A DNA stretch of 23,573 nucleotides, from positions 1-23,573 of the forward strand of contig CAKOLT010000018.1 in NCBI GenBank assembly GCA_934096315.1. Direction: 5' to 3'. A program made the position numbers and the translations under genes. This stretch comes from an uncultured Bacilli bacterium (GTDB taxonomy: Bacteria; Bacillota_I; Bacilli_A; RF39; UBA660). A model generated the notes under the pieces. It ran no database searches. It saw only the letters and a list, made by a program, of their open reading frames with translations, and had not been told where the DNA came from. Below, in pieces: positions 19,536 through 23,573 of this stretch (within the stretch, counting starts at the first letter, position 1; the number at the start of each line of letters is the position of its first letter).

Positions 19536-22334
19536 CTATTCAATAGTTATGTTTTTTGTTTTTGTATAACTTTTACCATTGTAAGTGATAACAAACTTAA
19601 TTGTGTATTCACCTGGTGATAATTCATTAACAGCACTTTCTAATTCACTTTTAGAATCATAAGAGTTTTTGCCTACGATGTCATACTTAATATTACATTT
19701 AGAAGTAATGTCTTTACCTCCTTGGGTAACAGTAACACCAGATTCGGAATAAGATCCACGGCTAGCAGTAACATTGCTTTCTTTAACTTCTATATTAATA
19801 CTGTTATCAGTATCATTACTGTTATTAGTACTTGCTGATACTTCTACACCACTGCTAGCATTAGCTTTAAAATTAGCATATTCTGCTTTAACGACAAATG
19901 TTAATTTATTATCTCTAAAGTTAGAAGTATTAACAGTATAATTAGTATCTGTAGTAAATGCGATTCTACTTAGATCTCCAGAACTATCTTTAACATATAT
20001 ACCGTATCCAAAACCTCCGAGAACTGAAGCATTGTAATTAAGTCTAGCACTTAACTGACTACTTGAGCCATTACCAAATACTGATTGACTAAAATATTCA
20101 CTTAAGTATGCTTTATCAAGTACTTTTGGAGTATCATGTTTCCAGCTTAGGGTAACAGAGTTTTTGTTGGTTGTACTTTTTAAACTAGTAACTGCTTCTA
20201 ATTTAGCAAATCTTTCAGATACTTCAGATGGTTGAGTACCTTTTTTAAAGTATTCAGTAAGAATTAAATCACTTGGTGTATATTCACTTGGAAGTTTTGC
20301 AGGCCATGAGCCTACTTCAACACTAGAAGATACAACTGATGCAGGCATCGTCCATCCAACAGTGTCTTTTGGAATATAACTCATAACTGCAGCCATTATT
20401 GTGCCTTTTGGTGAATTATTAGTATTATAATATTCACTAGTAGCTTTATCATATCCATACCAAAGAGCAACAGAGTACTTAGAAGTATAGGAAACAGTCC
20501 ATAAATCATTAACTGCGGTATAAGGAAGTCCTCTTGCTTTTAAAGTAGCTTCGTCAAAGTTAGAAGTACCAGTTTTAGTAGCTACATGAGAACCATTAAC
20601 TTTAGCACCTCCACTAAAACCATAATTAGTAGCGTACTCTAAAACATTATTCATAAGGTATGCTGTTGAATCAGACATAACCTTTGTTTTTTCATGATTA
20701 AATTCTACGACTTCTCCTGAAGAGCGGTATTCTATTTTTGTTACACTATATGGTTTAGTATAATAACCCATTGAAGCAAATGTACTATAGGCACCAGCCA
20801 TTTGTAGAGGACTAACTCCGGTGAAACCACCAATAGCGTGTGCTTCATGTAAAACACCATCTTCATATTCTGGTTCTATTCCAATACTTGTAACAAATGT
20901 ATTAATATTCTTTTTACTTATTTGTTGGAATGCTTTTAAAGCGGGAACGTTTCTTGATTGGGCAAGAGCAGTTCTTAGAGTGATTAGTCCCATGTAACTA
21001 CCATCCCAGTTACCAACTTCATTACCTCCACTATAGCTCCAAGGTTCGTCATTAAATAGGGTGTATGTAGAGAAATTATTGTATTCAAATCCTGGACCGT
21101 AATCGAATAGTGGTTTTGCGGTAGAACCTGGTTGTCTTTTTGATTGTGTTGCATAGTTGTATGTACTTTTACCTTCACGGTTTCTACCTGCTCCGATTGC
21201 AGCAATTGCTCCTGTATCTACATTAACTACTGCAATACCAGATTGGACAACATCATTTTCCCAAGTAACAGCTTCTCCGGATAAAACAGCATTAATACCA
21301 TCTTGAATACCTTTTTCCATAGTAGTATATATTTTCATTGGAACAACATAAGGATTCATTTTGGTTTCTTTTTCAATTTCTGCAACTACTGTATCAATAT
21401 ATCCTTGATAATCTATTTCTTCTTTCTTATCTACTAGTAAACTTTCTACGGGAATAGATGTTGCAATATCGGCTTCCTCTTTAGTGATATATCCATGTCT
21501 AACCATTAGGTTAAGTACGGTTTGTCTTCTTTTTTCTGCTTTATCTGGATATTTATATGGGTTATAACCGTTTGGTGATTGGAACATACCTGCTAGAAGT
21601 GATGCTTCTGGAAGACTAAGTTCTGAAACTGATTTTCCAAAATAATACTCACTAGCTTCTCCAACACCAAATACACTACCACCAAGAAGGCTATCATTTA
21701 CATATAACTCAATTATTTCTTCTTTAGTGTATTTCTTTTCCATGTAAAATACTGATAAGTACATATCTTTGAATTTTCTTATAATAGATCTTTCTGTTGA
21801 GGTAAGATTGTTTTTAACAACTTGCATTGTTAAAGTGGAAGCTCCTCCAGCACCACTATTACCTCCTAGATGTCCGAATGTAGCTTTTAGGAATCTAGCA
21901 GTGTCAACACCGTTATGTTCGAAGAATCTTGAATCTTCTGTAGCTACGATGGCGTCTACTAAGACCTCAGGTAAATCATCATAGGTTACGCTTTCTCTTT
22001 TTTCACTACCTAGTGTAGCTATAACATCGCCTTTAATGTCATATACTACTGTTTGATCTTTAGAGACAAGAGCCTCGGGATCGAATTTAGCAGTACTAAC
22101 TACGATATATATTAGAAAAGCTGTAATTGCAAATATACCTAAAATTATTAAACTGAGTAAAATAATAAGCAGTTTTTTTAATATACCTTTTTTCTTATCC
22201 TTACTTTTATCCTTTTTCTTATCTTTATTTTTACTATTATCCCTTTTTATCTTTTCTTTATTCTTAACTTTTTTATTATCTTTCTTCTTCTTTATGTCTT
22301 CGCCTTTAACACTATTTTTCTTTTTTTTCTTCAT
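19536..22334 (-). CDS. ponA: class A penicillin-binding protein (PBP1A family)
   Basis: Bifunctional peptidoglycan synthase of 932 residues. A very lysine-rich cytoplasmic stretch (1-50) precedes one membrane helix (about 53-80). The GT51 glycosyltransferase domain has catalytic Glu133 in ATEDSRFFEHNGVD and GASTLTMQVVKN. The transpeptidase domain has the nucleophile Ser404 and Lys407 (GSTAKP), the SRN motif at 460-462 and KTGTS at 587-591. After about 710 come a fibronectin-III-like segment and a Ser/Asn linker, then an Ig-like terminal domain (about 855-932, ending YNGKSYTKTKNITIE). The order recU-ponA is the Firmicute arrangement. The start follows AAAGGAAG and lies five bases after recU ends. 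Confidence 0.95.
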   Translation of the reverse strand: MKKKKKNSVKGEDIKKKKDNKKVKNKEKIKRDNSKNKDKKKDKSKDKKKGILKKLLIILLSLIILGIFAITAFLIYIVVSTAKFDPEALVSKDQTVVYDIKGDVIATLGSEKRESVTYDDLPEVLVDAIVATEDSRFFEHNGVDTARFLKATFGHLGGNSGAGGASTLTMQVVKNNLTSTERSIIRKFKDMYLSVFYMEKKYTKEEIIELYVNDSLLGGSVFGVGEASEYYFGKSVSELSLPEASLLAGMFQSPNGYNPYKYPDKAEKRRQTVLNLMVRHGYITKEEADIATSIPVESLLVDKKEEIDYQGYIDTVVAEIEKETKMNPYVVPMKIYTTMEKGIQDGINAVLSGEAVTWENDVVQSGIAVVNVDTGAIAAIGAGRNREGKSTYNYATQSKRQPGSTAKPLFDYGPGFEYNNFSTYTLFNDEPWSYSGGNEVGNWDGSYMGLITLRTALAQSRNVPALKAFQQISKKNINTFVTSIGIEPEYEDGVLHEAHAIGGFTGVSPLQMAGAYSTFASMGYYTKPYSVTKIEYRSSGEVVEFNHEKTKVMSDSTAYLMNNVLEYATNYGFSGGAKVNGSHVATKTGTSNFDEATLKARGLPYTAVNDLWTVSYTSKYSVALWYGYDKATSEYYNTNNSPKGTIMAAVMSYIPKDTVGWTMPASVVSSSVEVGSWPAKLPSEYTPSDLILTEYFKKGTQPSEVSERFAKLEAVTSLKSTTNKNSVTLSWKHDTPKVLDKAYLSEYFSQSVFGNGSSSQLSARLNYNASVLGGFGYGIYVKDSSGDLSRIAFTTDTNYTVNTSNFRDNKLTFVVKAEYANFKANASSGVEVSASTNNSNDTDNSINIEVKESNVTASRGSYSESGVTVTQGGKDITSKCNIKYDIVGKNSYDSKSELESAVNELSPGEYTIKFVITYNGKSYTKTKNITIE

Positions 22335-22338
22335 TATA

Positions 22339-22875
22339 TCAACTTCCTTTTTTATTAATAATTTTATCTATAACACTAATATAATCTAACCTAGGGCTAT
22401 ACTTTAATATAATTTTTGGACAATTATCTTCAAAATAAGAAATAGGTATTGACTTCCTGCTACTTTTCTCAATATAACTAACTAATTTATCACCCATAAG
22501 TATGTAGGTTTTATTTAGACTAGAAAATCTTATTATTAAAAAGCAAATTCCTCCATGTTTAAGTATTTTCTCTATATGATTTAATTGGTGTTTGTGAATA
22601 TTCAAAAGAGGAAAACTAGTCTTTGAAGACGTTTCTTTACAATCAAATTCAATATATTTGCCTTTATAAATACCATTATAATCAAGCGTAGAGGTCGTAG
22701 CAAAATATGCTTCATTAATTTTTGCTTTATTATAGTTAGTTTTAATAACTTTTATTGGGGTAGGTTTTTTATATATAACAGCAATGTCATGTATTAAATA
22801 ATACTCATTAGTATGGTTAATATCCTCCTCCAAAGTCATTCCTCGGTTAGCATAGTTAACAAACTTAGTATTCAA
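22339..22875 (-). CDS. recU: Holliday junction resolvase RecU
   Basis: A 178-residue structure-specific nuclease for recombination intermediates. NRGMTLEEDINHTNEYYL, AVIYKKPTPIKVIK, LDYNGIYKGKYIEFDCKET and HKHQLNHIEKILKHGGICFLIIRF match the family along its whole length. Asp65, Asp78 and Lys80 correspond to Bacillus D88, E101 and K103 by spacing; the middle one is Glu in the family (FEAKET), so E-to-D and A-to-C changes stand in the active centre. The N-terminus is about 20 residues shorter than in Bacillus. The start is TTG with GGTGAT eight bases upstream; no ATG exists before NRGM. Cotranscribed with ponA. Confidence 0.92.
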   Translation of the reverse strand: MNTKFVNYANRGMTLEEDINHTNEYYLIHDIAVIYKKPTPIKVIKTNYNKAKINEAYFATTSTLDYNGIYKGKYIEFDCKETSSKTSFPLLNIHKHQLNHIEKILKHGGICFLIIRFSSLNKTYILMGDKLVSYIEKSSRKSIPISYFEDNCPKIILKYSPRLDYISVIDKIINKKGS

Positions 22876-22902
22876 AATAAATCACCACTCCAACTTATAA
22901 TA

Positions 22903-22931
22903 ATTATACTATAGATATAAATTTTTTGCTA
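22903..22931 (-). promoter_or_regulatory. possible recU-ponA promoter
   Basis: Minus-strand TATAAT (22908-22903) with a poor TAGCAA (22931-22926) at 17 bases. It is the only good -10 box in the 103-base gap between the hydrolase gene and recU. Confidence 0.4.
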
Positions 22932-22978
22932 TAATTTTATGAAAATTTTCTAAAAAAAATAAAAATAGTAAATAAACT

Positions 22979-23404
22979 TTAAAATAACTCTTTACAAACT
23001 CCTTCACTTGGGGCATAAAAACAGTGATTCTTGTATCTGCCTGCTAATTTTTGATCCCACCATGTTGATGTACAACTAGTTCCTGTTTTGGGAGCATAGA
23101 ACCATAATGCATTAGTTGCGGGATAATAGTATTCACCCCTTATAACTCTTAAGGCAAGACTTTTTTCTAGGGCGGTAGGGTTTCCATAGAATAGACTACT
23201 GCTGGTTCCAGAAAATCCGCCCGGGGACTGAAATACCATATCACTAATACTCCTAATATTTTTAAAAGTAAGACAGTCTGCGATAACTCTGTTAATACCG
23301 ACGTTTCCTACCATAAGCATTCCTAAATTGCCTTCTCCAACAGCTTCTGCTCTCATTAGTCTGGCTAAAAGTTCTGCCTCTTTATCTGTAAATTTAACAA
23401 TCAT
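22979..23404 (-). CDS. SleB/CwlJ-type cell wall hydrolase
   Basis: A 141-residue protein consisting of a single Hydrolase_2 (SleB/CwlJ) domain. LLARLMRAEAVGEG carries the family's catalytic Glu (Glu20), followed by GNVGINRV, then the substrate-side segments ISDMVFQSPGGFSG and ATNALWFYAPKTG. There is no signal peptide, as in Bacillus CwlJ, so export or release is unexplained. In spore formers such enzymes digest cortex muramic-lactam peptidoglycan; nothing else here points to sporulation, so general wall turnover is as likely. ATG 23404 follows AAGGAGG; the longer frame to 23497 runs through its promoter. Possibly transcribed toward recU. Confidence 0.87.
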   Translation of the reverse strand: MIVKFTDKEAELLARLMRAEAVGEGNLGMLMVGNVGINRVIADCLTFKNIRSISDMVFQSPGGFSGTSSSLFYGNPTALEKSLALRVIRGEYYYPATNALWFYAPKTGTSCTSTWWDQKLAGRYKNHCFYAPSEGVCKELF

Positions 23405-23422
23405 AATAACCTCCTTAGTAAA

Positions 23423-23452
23423 AATATATGATTTTCTAATTTTTTTTTGCAA
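23423..23452 (-). promoter_or_regulatory. promoter of the SleB-like gene
   Basis: Minus-strand TTGCAA (23452-23447), an 18-base spacer and TATATT (23428-23423), just before AAGGAGG. Its -35 box stands six bases from that of the tRNA promoter. Confidence 0.52.
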
Positions 23453-23458
23453 AAATAG

Positions 23459-23487
23459 TTGCAATATGATAATATTTATGTTATATT
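23459..23487 (+). promoter_or_regulatory. promoter of the tRNA-Trp gene
   Basis: TTGCAA (23459-23464), a 17-base spacer and TATATT (23482-23487) lie ten bases before the tRNA 5' end. Confidence 0.68.
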
Positions 23488-23497
23488 TAAAGTGCAT

Positions 23498-23573
23498 AGG
23501 GAATTAGTTCAGTTGGTAGAACGCAGGTCTCCAAAACCTGATGTCGTGAGTTCAAGTCTTACATTCCCTGCCA
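23498..23573 (+). tRNA. trnW: tRNA-Trp (anticodon CCA)
   Basis: A complete 76-base cloverleaf. The acceptor stem AGGGAAT/ATTCCCT is perfect, the D-loop has AGTTGGTAG, the anticodon stem is CAGGT/ACCTG with CCA at 23531-23533, and the T-arm carries GTTCAAG. Discriminator G and an encoded CCA end the gene at the last base of the window. A CCA anticodon reads UGG only, in line with TGA serving as a stop in this genome. Confidence 0.96.

Overview
The window is chromosomal DNA of a very AT-rich, walled member of the Bacillota. RecU-PBP1 pairing, YlbF, DnaD-Nth, a TseB-like protein, ClpC with a VGF loop, tmRNA and AAGGAGG-type ribosome sites all point there. TGA is used as a stop (lspA, xer) and the only Trp tRNA seen reads UGG, so this is code 11 and not the Mycoplasma code. 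The closest guess is an uncultured gut Bacilli lineage near the Mollicutes (RF39-like); that placement is inference from gene content and style.

Layout. 1-350: end of an rrn operon (23S 3' end, 5S, terminator). 439-2745: clpC. 2773-5152, minus: two-gene operon for a duplicated-domain surface protein and a phosphodiester glycosidase-like protein, sharing a stop-codon-overlapping terminator with clpC. 5278-7750, plus: membrane-anchored EIIB-like protein without the active Cys, TseB-like protein, dnaD, nth, TspO. 7760-7951, minus: 4Fe-4S ferredoxin. 8071-10850, plus: tail-anchored acidic protein, pilin-like protein, lspA, ylbF, rsmD. 10899-11351: a stand-alone pilin unit with strong promoter, strong SD and own terminator. 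11432-16475: nfo, xer, tdk, ppdK. 16540-17360: degenerate intergenic island with a predicted minus-strand small RNA (possibly derived from a holin-like toxin), a frameshifted gene fragment and an IS3-family transposase tail, ending at the 3' end of ssrA. 17362-17711, minus: tmRNA. 17785-19525: glycosyltransferase-TPR protein and Mn-type superoxide dismutase. 19536-23404, minus: class A PBP, recU, SleB/CwlJ-type hydrolase. 23498-23573: tRNA-Trp.

How it fits together. Much of the window serves envelope growth (PBP1, TseB-like, LspA, hydrolase, pilins, glycosidase-like and glycosyltransferase proteins) and DNA maintenance (Nth, Nfo, RecU, DnaD, Xer). Pieces of the Bacillus order tseB...dnaD-nth-ypoC-ponA-recU occur here as two separated blocks 13 kb apart. 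Promoters are unusually readable: several are TTGATT/TTGATG-N17-TATAAT, and terminators often overlap the stop codons of the genes they serve.

The most novel-looking parts are the Cys-less EIIB-like membrane protein with its palindromic divergent promoter, the compact minus-strand transcript at 16558-16654, and the decayed island beside ssrA. No CRISPR array, prophage or complete defence system is visible.
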